A DNA stretch of 64,000 nucleotides from contig CAVNZM010000017.1 of the NCBI GenBank assembly GCA_963693365.1, positions 1,116,001 to 1,180,000 on the forward strand, in the 5' to 3' direction. The stretch comes from Amoebidium appalachense. Its lineage: Eukaryota > Ichthyosporea. Each line of letters opens with the position of its first letter. Position 1 is the first letter of the stretch. Below are positions 48,316 through 64,000 of this stretch, in pieces. The notes below the pieces were generated by a model. That model was not told where the DNA came from, did not search any database, and saw nothing but the letters and a program-made list of their open reading frames with translations. The translations under genes and the position numbers were made by a program.

Positions 48316-48567
48316 AGAATGTGTTATGCACTCGTGACAGAAAACACAACGTTAAGTGTAATGCACTTGGAGGGAGCGGGGGGAGGGCGATAGGGGGGTT
48401 TAAATGGGCTATAAAGTACGAGCGGGGGGAGGGGGATAGGGGGGTTTAAATGGGCTATAAAGTACGAGATAGGGGGGGAGGGGGAGGGGACATGTGTGGC
48501 CAAACCATAGCCCCCACAACATGAAGAAGAAAGGAGTGGGGTGGTGGTGGTGGTGGTGAGCTGGGGG

Positions 48568-48619
<52 letters not shown>

Positions 48620-49198
48620 CACGGAGTAAGAAGTGGTAATGCCTATGGGATAGATTGGTGTAAGGTCCCCCCTCCCCCGTTCCCTCCCCCCCCCCCCCCC
48701 CCCCCACACACACACACCCACACACACACACCACCACCACCGCCACTGCATGCAGGCACACATCTGAACGTACAAACAGGCACATCATTTTCCCGTTACC
48801 ATTACCATGAAGGGGAAGGGGGGGTTTTGAATGCGTTAAAAAGTACGAAGTACACAAGAACAAACGGATAACACGATGCAGAATGCAAGCCATACATAAA
48901 GAGTATGCATAATAAGCAGAGCCCATCCTCAGGGGGGGCCCACGTCATCCACAGTACCCGAGTTTCGACCTATTCCCCTCGTTAACGAAACCCAACTCAG
49001 ATACTGTTTCACTTGAACATGAGTAGGTCACCCGTCTTGATCAGAGACGAGCAGGGTTGCTTATGCAGGCAAGGGCAGTGGGAAAGGCCGGGGGTTAAAG
49101 TTGCAGCAGTAAGCAGAAGCAAGAAAAATATAGATAGGAACTCAGGAGACGGGGCTTCTAGGAAGCTCCCCCGTCGATACCTAAGTCGATACTTCCCT

Positions 49199-49237
<39 letters not shown>

Positions 49238-49523
49238 AGGAAGCGTTACGAATTAAGGGGTAAACAACATGCAGAAATCTCATGGCATACATAAAGAATA
49301 TGCATTATGAACACAGCCCGATCCTCAAGGGGGGGGACCAAATTGGAGGGGAGAGGGGGGGGAGGTTGTCAACACACCAGTCGAGCTTGAATTCCTTGGG
49401 GCAGGACTCCACGGTACCCTGTAAGCCAACATCAAATGAGAACCATGTGCACTAAGCCCAAACTCGGCACGCACGAAGACACAAACACCATGTCATTGGA
49501 AGAAAAAAACCAAGTACAAACCA

Positions 49524-49557
<34 letters not shown>

Positions 49558-50149
49558 AAAACAAAAACAAAAAAAACACCCACACCACACACGGGCGCGC
49601 ACACACCCACACACACCCACACGCGGGCGCGCACACACCCACACCACACACACACACACACACACACCCCCATACCCACACACCCACACCCACACCCACA
49701 CACGCACGCACGCACGCACACACACCCGCACCCATCTACCCAACCACACACACAACTCCACGACACCACTACCAGCAGCAACACATAATAATGGTATCAA
49801 TAATACTACCCTTCCTTCTTGTCTTTACTACTCTAGAAAGAAAAATTATAAACACTGCTTTCCAAACAGTCATGTATGACATAATAGGCATTCAAACTCA
49901 TTGGATTTTAAAATCTTAAACTTTACCCACCTTGTATTCAACGGCATGACCATAATCCTCCTTCTGGCTGTCCAGGTCCGAAAGTTTGAACAGGCGGTAG
50001 GTGGCGGACCAGAAGCGGATGTGCCCTGTGTGTGCGTGTGCGTGTGCGTGTGCGTGTGTGTGCATGTGAGTGAGAGTGAGAGTGAGAGTGCGTGCGTGTT
50101 TGTGTGTGTGTGCGTGCGTGGTGTACGAGTGTGTGTGTGTGTGTGTCTA

Positions 50150-50199
<50 letters not shown>

Positions 50200-50623
50200 C
50201 GTGCATGCATGCATGCTCGTGCGCGCGCATGTGTATGTCAAACATGCAAGCAAAAATGCAAGCAAAGACATTAAACAACCACATAGATAAAAACACAAAA
50301 GGCGGAACAAAAACGTACAGGCAAACAAAACTATAACAGAGCTTAACGCCAGGGGGGCTCAAACGACACCACCAAAGAGAACGGAATTCAACCCCTCAAC
50401 CTCTCGCGTGTGGTTACCAACCCATCCCTCAGTTCAACCAAGGGGGGAGGGGGGAGGGGGGAGGGAGGAAGGGGGGATAAAAATGTTTTTAGAGTACACA
50501 GTCAGAACAACGCAACAGAGGTTTTGCGAAGCACGCGCAAGGAATATGCTACCAATCAGAGCCCATCTCCTCAAGATGGGGAGGGGAGAGGGGAAGGGGA
50601 AGGGTAAAAACACCAGTGGGGAG

Positions 50624-50691
<68 letters not shown>

Positions 50692-50943
50692 AGGGGGGGG
50701 GGGGGGGGGGGGGGGGAGATAAAACACACCAATCAGCTCTTCGACCTTCTTGTTGTCAATGGTGATGATCGAGTCATCCACCAATCGGACATCGGCAAAC
50801 CCATTGGCACGTGCAAGGCTCATAAAGTCCCCCCAGTAGAGCGCACCGGAGAGGCACTCACCCCACAGCACCTGTGTACGTGTGTGTGTTTGTGTGTGTG
50901 TGGATGTACGTGTTTGTGTGTGTATATAAGGGTAGGTGTGTAC

Positions 50944-50974
<31 letters not shown>

Positions 50975-51608
50975 CGAGTGCACGTGCACCCATGCTTGTG
51001 TGTAAGTGTGCATATGTGAGCGCGTGTGTGATGTGATTTTTGTGCCTTTTCCGTGAGGCAGGAGAGAGGTTGAAGGTCAGTTGTCTTGTTAGTTCCCCTT
51101 AAAGCTGTTCTTGCACCATTCAACAGTACTCTGTATAGCTTATGGGTTTTTAATATCAATCAGTCTTTTTTCAGTTCCTCCCACAGGCCTGAAAACACAA
51201 CCAGTTCTATTTCAGTTCCTATAGAACCTGCTCAGCACTAATCAACCGAGCACTGAGTAATTTCGGGCCAATGGAAAACACACCCAGCCATACCAATTAT
51301 TCTTTCAGGTCTTCTTAAAGCCCATTTTGCACCAATCAACAGTGCCCTGTATGATATTAAGCCAATAGAAACCCACCTTGTCCTTAGTCAATTCCTCAGG
51401 GACCCTCCTATCCGCATAGACGTCACCAAAATAAAGCTCCCCTCCGGGCTTGAGCACACGGAAGGCCTCCCGGAGCACAGCGTTCTTGTCGGGGCACAGG
51501 TTGATCACGCAGTTGGACCTGTGTGTGTGTGTGTGTACGTGTGTGTACGTGTGTACGTGTGTGCAGGTGTGTGGGTGTTACAGTGTGTGGGTGTGGGAGG
51601 GCGGGGGG

Positions 51609-51672
<64 letters not shown>

Positions 51673-53681
51673 ATGCGCAAAGGGGGGCAGGTTAGAAGCG
51701 TTACAGAGTACGAAGCACACATTCATAACGAACAACACAACGCAGAGTGCAAACCACACACAAAGAGTACGCACAATTCTCCCATGGGGGGAGGGCGGGG
51801 GGAGGAGTGAGATGGGAGTGTGCATGTGTATGTGTGTGTGCAGATGGGTGTGTGTACGTGCGTGCGCACAATGTGTAAGAGTATGATTGTGTGTATGTGA
51901 ATGTGTTAATGTGTTGTGTATGAATGTGTGTACGTGTTGTAGTGTGTGTGTGTGTGTGTTTGTGTATGTGAATGTGTTAGGGTATTGTATGTGTGTGTGT
52001 TCGTGCGCGCGCATGCGTCTGTTACAGGGAGGCGGGGGGAGGGGGGGGGGGGGGGGGGGGGGGAGGGAAGGGGGGTATTGAGTAGAAGTGCACACTTACA
52101 CAATGACGTCCAGTGAGTTGTCGGGCAGACCAGCATCCTGAAGTTTCTCGATGTAGCCCTTACGGAACTCAACATTGGGTGTGCTGTACTTGAACGCCTA
52201 AAAAGGGTGTGTGTACGTGTACGTGTGCGTGTGCGTGTGTGTGTGTGTGTGTTTGGGGGGGGAGGGGGGGTTGATGTGTGTGTGTGTGTTTATGTTGTAT
52301 GTGTGCGTGTGCGTGTGTGCGTGTGTGTGTGTGCGCGCGTGTTTGTGTAAGTGTACGTACAAACGTTATCTTTTATGGTCTTGCTTTCCTTCAATTATGA
52401 TTCCGAAGTTTTTTTTTGGCTGAATCGGTTTGTGAGCGGGTGGGGATGGGGGTGGTGGGGGAATGGAGGTGGGGTGGGGTGGATGGGGGGGGGGGGATGT
52501 ATGCATCCAAGAGTGGAAAACATGTAAGCAAGACAAGACCCCCCCCCCCCCCCCCCACACACACAACCACCCACATACCCCCCCCCCCCCCCCCCCGCGC
52601 AAAAAAAAAAAAAAAAAAAAAAAACATAGCAAAAAGGGCTTATATATATATATCTATATATCTATATATCTATATATATATATATATATATATATAGCAA
52701 AACGTTCCATAAACATCAACACCAACACCAACAACCACAACAACGACACCCCTAACACCTCCACCACCCCAACACAAATCAAAAACCAAAAAAAGGGAAC
52801 AACAACCATCATAATAAAATTGCAACAGTAAACCCGCAACCCCCCTACCTGTGTGTGGTAATCGATGTGGCGATTTGCCACTGCAAGTTGCTCATCGGTC
52901 ATGTCCACACCAATCACATGCCCACCTGCGCAAACATAAATTCAGAACAAATGAAATTACATGATCTGGCAGGAGGAGCACACCATGGGCCACACATATT
53001 CAACGTTCAGCCCCCCCCCCCCCCGAAAAACGGTTAGTATGCACATATTCCTCTTTCTCCTCCGTATATACACACCCACACCCACACCATAACCCCCCCC
53101 CCCCCTCTCCGCGTCGTTTAAAATAATGACAAAGACGTATAAGAACAAGCCCACGTAAATCATCTACTACGCTCCATACTGAAACCCCCCCCCCTCCCCT
53201 TAACACCCCCAAAGACACCCCCCCCCCCCTGTCCAAAAATAAAAATAAAATAAAAAACAAACAAACAAACAAAACTGCACGCACTTTGGCCGACCAGCTT
53301 TGAGAGGATAAAGCAATCCTGGCCGGCACCAGAGCCCAGGTCGAGCACGTGGCAGCCCTCCAGCAGCTGTGTGTGTGTGTGTGTGTGCGTGTGTGAGTGA
53401 ATGAGTGAGTGTGAGTGTGAGTGTGAGTGTGTGAGTGTATGTGTGTGTGCACGTGCGTGCGTGTGTGCATGTGTGTGTGTGGGTGTGCGAGCGCGCATAA
53501 GTGCGAGTGTTTGTGTGTGTTGTGAGTGTGTGTGTGTGTGTGTGGTGCGTGTGGCTTATGGGAGGGAGAGTATGGGCTCCTGAGGGGGGAGGAGGGGGGA
53601 GGGGGGGAAGGGGGGAAGAGAGAGAGAGAGAGAGAGAGAGGGAGGGAGGGGGAGAGAGAGAGAGAAAGGGACACACACACA

Positions 53682-53741
<60 letters not shown>

Positions 53742-54392
53742 AAAGGGGTTTCCAAACCTCGGGAATAACCAGGCCGCAACCGTAGTAGCGTGAGGAGACC
53801 TCCGGGTGGATCATGGCCATGGCCTGTTTGATGTGGGGGGGTGGGGCCTCACCCGTGCAGCAGGCATTGGTCTTGAGGTCACTGCTGGCCTGCAGAACCT
53901 GTGCGTGTACGCGTACATGTGTAGGTGTTGTTTGTGTGTGTGTGTGTATGGATGGGGGCAATGGGGGGGGGGGGGGGGGAGGGTTGGATGGGTTGGGCGT
54001 GTAGATGGGTGGGTGGGTGGTGGTGGTGGTGTTGGGGGGGGGGGGGGGGGGGGGGGGGGTTGGGCAGGGGGAGGAGGGATATGTGTTGTGTGGGGGGCCG
54101 GGGGAGGGGGTTATGTGCGCGTGCATGTGTGTGTGGGGGGGGGGGGGGGGGGGGGGGGAGGGGGTTATGTGTGTGGGGCGGGGCGGGGAGGGGGACGGGT
54201 TTGAATGCGCCATGAAGTACACATAAACAACGGACAACACGATGGAGAGAGAAGGGGGGGGGGGGGGGGGGGGGGGGAATGTGTGCGTGTGAAAAGGGAT
54301 GTGTGTGAGTGTGTCTGCATGTACTTGTAGGTATGTTTCGGTGTTTGCGCGTGCGTGTACATGGTACATGTGTGCAAGTGTATCTGCGTGCT

Positions 54393-54429
<37 letters not shown>

Positions 54430-56052
54430 ACGTGCATGTATGTGTGTGTGTGCACGTGCATGTATGTGTGTGTGCACGTGCATGCATGTGTGTGTGTGCA
54501 CGTGCATGCATGTGTGTGTGTGCACGTGCATGTATGTGTGTGTGTGCACGTGCATGTGTGTGTGCACGTGCATGTGTGTGTGTGCACGTGCATGTATGTG
54601 TGCACGTGCATGTATGTGTGTGTGCACGTGCATGTATGTGTGTGTACGTGTGTGTGCACGTGCATGCACCCACCTTGCCATAGTAGTCCTGCACCTCCTC
54701 CTGCACAGACTTGGCCTCCTTCTTCTCCTCTGCACTTTCCTTTTTAGGGACACAGCATCCACCCTCCTTCTTCTCCTCCACACTCTCCTTTTTAGGACCA
54801 CATTCCTTTTTTGAACCGCAGCATCCCCCCCTCCTTCTTCACTTCTTCCGTTTTCTTGGGAGGGCAACAAGACGTCTTGGTCTCCGCATTTGCATCGGTT
54901 TTCTTCGGGCCGCAGCATGACTCCTTCTTGGGCTCGGCCTGCTTGGGCGGGCAGCAGGACCCTTCCCCGCTCTTTCCAGAACCACAGCTCTGCGTTAGAT
55001 GAGAAGATGGGAGAGAGGTGGGCAGAAGGGGGGGGGGGGGGGGGAGGGGGAGCAGGGAGGCAGGGGGAGGGGGAGGTTTGGCGAAAAAGATGTGGAAAGA
55101 GTTTTGGCTGGATGTGGTGTATGGGATCGTTGTTTGTGGGTGTTCCCCATCGAGGAGGGGGGAAGATGGAGGGGGGCACAGTGGGAGAGAGAGAGAGCGT
55201 GACAGTCAGTAAAAGTGAAAGGCAGGGGCACAGGGGGGGGAGGGGGGGAGGGGGGGAGAGGGGGAGGAATCGAGTATAAGACAACAGAATAGTGCAGGCA
55301 AAAACCGTTTCTTAGCCGGCACATATGTTGTGTTGAATCCTGAGAGACGAGGCAGAATAGAGCATGGCAGGAGGGGCTGGGAAAGCTAGATCTGACCTTG
55401 GAAACAGAAAACATGCGCGACCAAGCAGGGGCCTGAACGGACGCCCGCACGCTTTGTGCATAGACACCAAGCAGGCCACGCCGACCCACCACAGAGAGAA
55501 TTGGTGTGCACACCTACACGTGTTGAGGTTAGACTTGTTTGTGTGAGGCTACGGGGAGGAAGAGAAGGAGGTATATGTAGATGCGTGGGTTGAACGGGGG
55601 AGGGGGGAAGGGGGGGGGGGGGGGGGGGGGGCAGGGGGAGACACAAGAAGGCCAGACTGCAAGGAGATGTTCTTTGACACGTCGTTGTGTTGGATCAGGC
55701 TGTGAGCACAACTGACACAAAGAAAAAATAAAGGTGAATTGTATCTAGTTTCAGTCAAAGAAAAGGTGGAAACCCTTGACATGGCAAACAAGACTCGACA
55801 TGGCAGAGCACCATGTTTCGTCACACACAAAGAGCTGGAGAGTGCTCGAAACCCGAGCTCAGAGAAACAAGCAACAAAAGGGAAAAGAAACTCAGGAATA
55901 ATAGATGTGAATTAAGGCGTTGACCAAATACAAAACATTGAGAACAAAGGACAAAGTATGTCAAGTCCTTGAAAGGAAGAAACATGCCGGAGAGAGAGGT
56001 CTATAAGCCAAAAAATCAACGGGAGGAGGAGGGGGAGGAAAGAGGTGGGGGT

Positions 56053-56086
<34 letters not shown>

Positions 56087-56151
56087 GAGAGAGAGAGAGA
56101 CTAGGAAAAGAAAAAAACACAAACAGATGGGAGTGGGTAGCTTACACTCAT
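48050..56151 (-). CDS. AS3MT: Arsenite S-adenosylmethionine methyltransferase with Cys-rich N-terminal extension
   Basis: Exons (5' to 3'): 56151-56146 (tentative, Met-Ser), 54989-54674, 53898-53758, 53366-53285, 52925-52849, 52197-52100, 51518-51377, 50871-50730, 50025-49931, 49418-49378 and 48248-48050, about 445 residues. AS3MT uses SAM to methylate trivalent arsenic. The methyltransferase core is clear: [12 protein letters not shown] (SAM motif I), GVDMTDEQL and [12 protein letters not shown]. All four arsenic-relevant cysteines are present: TNAC, YYGCGL, VSNC and WGEC. The C-terminus is GGCC. Before the usual start (VQDYYGK) lies a 100-residue Lys/Glu/Cys extension with CC or CxxxC clusters ([42 protein letters not shown]), metallothionein-like. 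One extra base in a G7 tract (54825-54831) shifts the frame in exon 2. Acceptors of exons 4, 7 and 9 are (CA)nCAG. Confidence 0.9.
48825..49200 (-). mobile_element. Dispersed repeat copy f
   Basis: A 376-bp copy beginning TTTTGAATGCG after a G-run and ending TACTTCCCTGG, where it is joined to about 37 G (49199-49236). It differs from the copy at 58381-58756 at only one or two positions. It lies in the last intron of AS3MT. A further degraded relative (GAAGCGTTACGAATT... CCCGATCCTCAAGG) lies at 49238-49330. Confidence 0.85.
50465..50730 (-). repeat. Degraded dispersed repeat, (GT)n and G-run in AS3MT intron
   Basis: 50480-50580 resembles a decayed dispersed repeat (GAATATGCTACCAATCAGAGC then CCATCTCCTCAAGA). 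It is followed by (GT)n (50626-50690) and about 24 G. A similar decayed copy lies at 51690-51785 beside (GT)n (51611-51671). Confidence 0.5.
52640..52696 (+). repeat. (TA)n/TATATC microsatellite
   Basis: TATATATATATCTATATATC repeats within the AS3MT intron between exons 5 and 6, preceded by C-runs and an A-run. Confidence 0.9.
54421..54670 (+). repeat. Minisatellite of TGCACGTGCATG units
   Basis: About eleven copies of TGCACGTGCATG separated by short GTGTGT spacers, ending next to the donor of AS3MT exon 2 (54674). Each copy contains the palindrome TGCACGTGCA and thus an E-box CACGTG. Confidence 0.85.
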
Positions 56152-56335
56152 TCTCAAGATTTTCCTCCGTTGTCTCACTTCCAAATATGAACAAACTTGC
56201 AGCTAAGTTTTTGTAGGCACCTCAGAGGGAAGCTTGATCTTTTTTGTGGCGCCACACGGGCTAGTCTAAAAATGTATACGTCACCAAATGACGTCTTTCG
56301 ATGCAGTATCATTCACTGGCTGGAAGACCACGGCA
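56152..56335 (-). promoter_or_regulatory. Putative AS3MT upstream region
   Basis: If exon 1 (56151-56146) is right, this is the promoter-proximal region. It holds TGACGTC (56289-56295) and TACGTCACC (56277-56285), two CRE/ATF-like motifs about 130 bp upstream. No clear TATA box was found. Inference from motifs and position only. Confidence 0.3.
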
Positions 56336-56429
56336 CACGGCCCGAGGGCCGTGCACTGATCGAATTACGTAAAGGCCTTGGCCGTGTACGTAAGAGACAC
56401 GGCCATCTAGGTGTTTCTAGATGGCCGTG
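56336..56429. other. Cluster of three perfect hairpins sharing GGCCGTG
   Basis: Hairpin 1: CACGGCCC/GGGCCGTG with a GA loop (56336-56353). Hairpin 2: TTACGTA (56365-56371) with TACGTAA (56387-56393). Hairpin 3: CACGGCCATCTAG (56398-56410) with CTAGATGGCCGTG (56417-56429), a perfect 13-bp stem with a 6-nt loop. None is microsatellite sequence. Confidence 0.8.
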
Positions 56430-56499
56430 GTAAGAGCCTATTATTTGTAGCTGTGTGTGCGTGCGTGTGTGGGTGCGTGTGCCGGTGTGAGTGTGTGTG

Positions 56500-56851
56500 C
56501 TCACACGTACTGACGGTGTGCACGCGCTGCGCTTTATCCGATTTTTCCTTGCCACCTACTGAGATGGCTCCCTATTTTTCCTTACACATTCAGCGAACAC
56601 TAGACTCTATCGAACCGTCGAGGCGCCGCGACAGAGAGCATGCACGCGGTCGCGAGAGTGTAAGGGAAAATCGCCTGCAGCGAACGTAAAGTTCATCGCA
56701 GCGCGTGCACACCGTCAGTACGTGTGAGGATTTTTCCTTACACTCTCGCGACCGCGTGCATGCGTTCTGTCGCGGCGCCTCGACGGTTCGATATAGTCCA
56801 ATGTTCGCTGAATGTGTAAGGAAGAATAAGGAGCCATCTCAGTAGGTGGCA
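56500..56851. repeat. Large foldback (inverted repeat) element
   Basis: A 123-bp arm at 56550-56672 is nearly the reverse complement of 56729-56851, with a few mismatches and a 56-bp spacer. A second 32-bp block at 56500-56531 (CTCACACGTACTGACGGTGT onward) is perfectly complementary to 56697-56728 inside the spacer. The block order is A, B, A', B' rather than the usual A, B, B', A'. It lies between the AS3MT 5' end and the p32-2 3' end. Confidence 0.9.
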
Positions 56852-56886
56852 GGTGTGTCTGTGTGTGTGGGTGCGTGTGTGCGTGC

Positions 56887-56958
<72 letters not shown>

Positions 56959-57482
56959 ATGTGTGAGGGGACGGGGAGGGGGGGGGTGGGGGTACCGGTT
57001 TGCACGGGGCCACACAAGAAAATGTACTCATAGGCCCACCCATTAAACCAGTATTCAAATCTTAATATACGAGTGACCGGCGGTACAAGTACTCAGCCTT
57101 AGCTTGCCTTTTACTATTGGTGTCAGCCAACCGAAAAGGCCGTTAAGCCGTTCATACTTCAGTATCGAGTACTGTAACATCCAAATCAAAACTGAAACAA
57201 TTCAAAAATAAATATTCATCGCACCTATATATAATGCAAACAAAATATTCACAAGTACTCATAAAGACAAACGAAAGAACATATTCACAAGCACTCATAG
57301 AGACAAACGAAAGAACATTTGAACTAAGGAGGCAAAAGAAAGCAACCCAAAAAAATAGAATAGAGTAAAAATTAAATTCATTCCCAAAAGTAACAGGCAC
57401 GAGTAATCGTCATGCGACTGGGCATTGGTTTTTCAGTTAAAGCTGATTATAAACCAATCAAAACACGTCTTTGTCAGGTGGA
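56852..57482. other. Spacer downstream of p32-2
   Basis: GT-rich and (GA)n stretches (56875-56960), then unique AT-rich sequence. A 46-bp imperfect duplication (ATATTCACAAG.ACTCATA.AGAC AAACGAAAGAACAT) lies at about 57244-57316. It includes the 3' flank of p32-2. No coding gene found. Confidence 0.45.
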
Positions 57483-63690
<6,208 letters not shown>

Positions 63691-64000
63691 CTACCCAAGA
63701 AGGTGTGTGCCCGTGCGTGTCTGTACATGGATGTACGTGTGTGTGCATGCATGTACGTGTGTGTGCACCCGTGTGGGCTTGCACACATGTTTTGATCTGT
63801 GTATACAAATGTATGTGTGTGCAAGTGTGTGCACTTGAACATGTGTGAGAAATGTATGCATAAGTGTAGATCGATGTGTGCTTGGCTTCAATAAATGTGA
63901 TGTATGGAAGTGTGTGAAAGGATGGACGTATGCAAAGCAAACATTCTGGATTCATCTTTTGACTTTTGTTTAAAAACCTACGCAGGCAGGAAGGGGACAA

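Noticed and set aside
53200-55284. 694-residue minus-strand open frame across the AS3MT region
   Set aside because: It runs through introns and through the wrong frame of the Cys-rich exon; the homologous exons lie in other frames with proper splice sites.

Overview
The window is nuclear DNA of an intron-rich eukaryote. The genes have GT-AG introns, many exons of 24-150 bp, TATA boxes and AATAAA signals. Gene content is animal-like (holozoan): an NR2C2AP orthologue with a human-like length, an animal-type histone H2B, mitochondrial p32/C1QBP-family genes and an arsenite methyltransferase. A unicellular relative of animals (for example an ichthyosporean) or an early-branching animal would fit, but the sequence alone cannot decide. 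The most obvious property is the extreme load of simple repeats, mainly (GT)n/(CA)n, (GA)n/(CT)n and pure poly-G/poly-C runs of 20-60 bp, which fill almost every intron and spacer. Most long low-complexity open frames (runs of HTHT, VCVC, PPPP or GGGG) are therefore not genes.  Layout: 1-1975, a tandem array of 725/738-bp units each with a TATA motif; 2526-about 5440 (-), a decayed, 5'-truncated LINE ending in an (AC)n tail; 6031-9597 (+), NR2C2AP in 3 exons; 11596-14910 (+), a PUB-domain protein in 4 exons; 16592-16969 (-), intronless histone H2B; 20148-21497 (-), an EXD1/Egalitarian-like pseudo-exonuclease with a C-terminal CxxC...CxxC; 23240-32650 (-), a complete 10-exon p32/C1QBP-family gene with a mitochondrial presequence; 35199-46459 (+), a 14-exon gene for a secreted 933-residue protein with a CxC-rich head, about six SdrD-B/Cna-B-like beta domains, a Thr-Pro linker and a calcium-binding EGF module; 48050-56151 (-), an 11-exon arsenite methyltransferase (AS3MT) with an unusual Cys-Cys-rich N-terminal extension; 57483 to beyond the right edge (-), a second p32 paralogue with the same intron phases as the first.  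Exon models were built by hand from homology, splice sites and frame continuity. Joined lengths are exact multiples of three for NR2C2AP, p32-1 and the B-domain gene. AS3MT needs a one-base correction in a G7 tract.  Non-genic features that deserve attention: introns that begin with (GT)n at the donor and end with (CA)nCAG at the acceptor, so their ends are complementary; an interspersed repeat family with a constant end at an oligo-G/C run and variable truncations that also abut G-runs, twice in head-to-tail pairs; a 350-bp foldback and three smaller perfect hairpins just upstream of the AS3MT start; and a minisatellite whose every unit repeats a 5' splice site.
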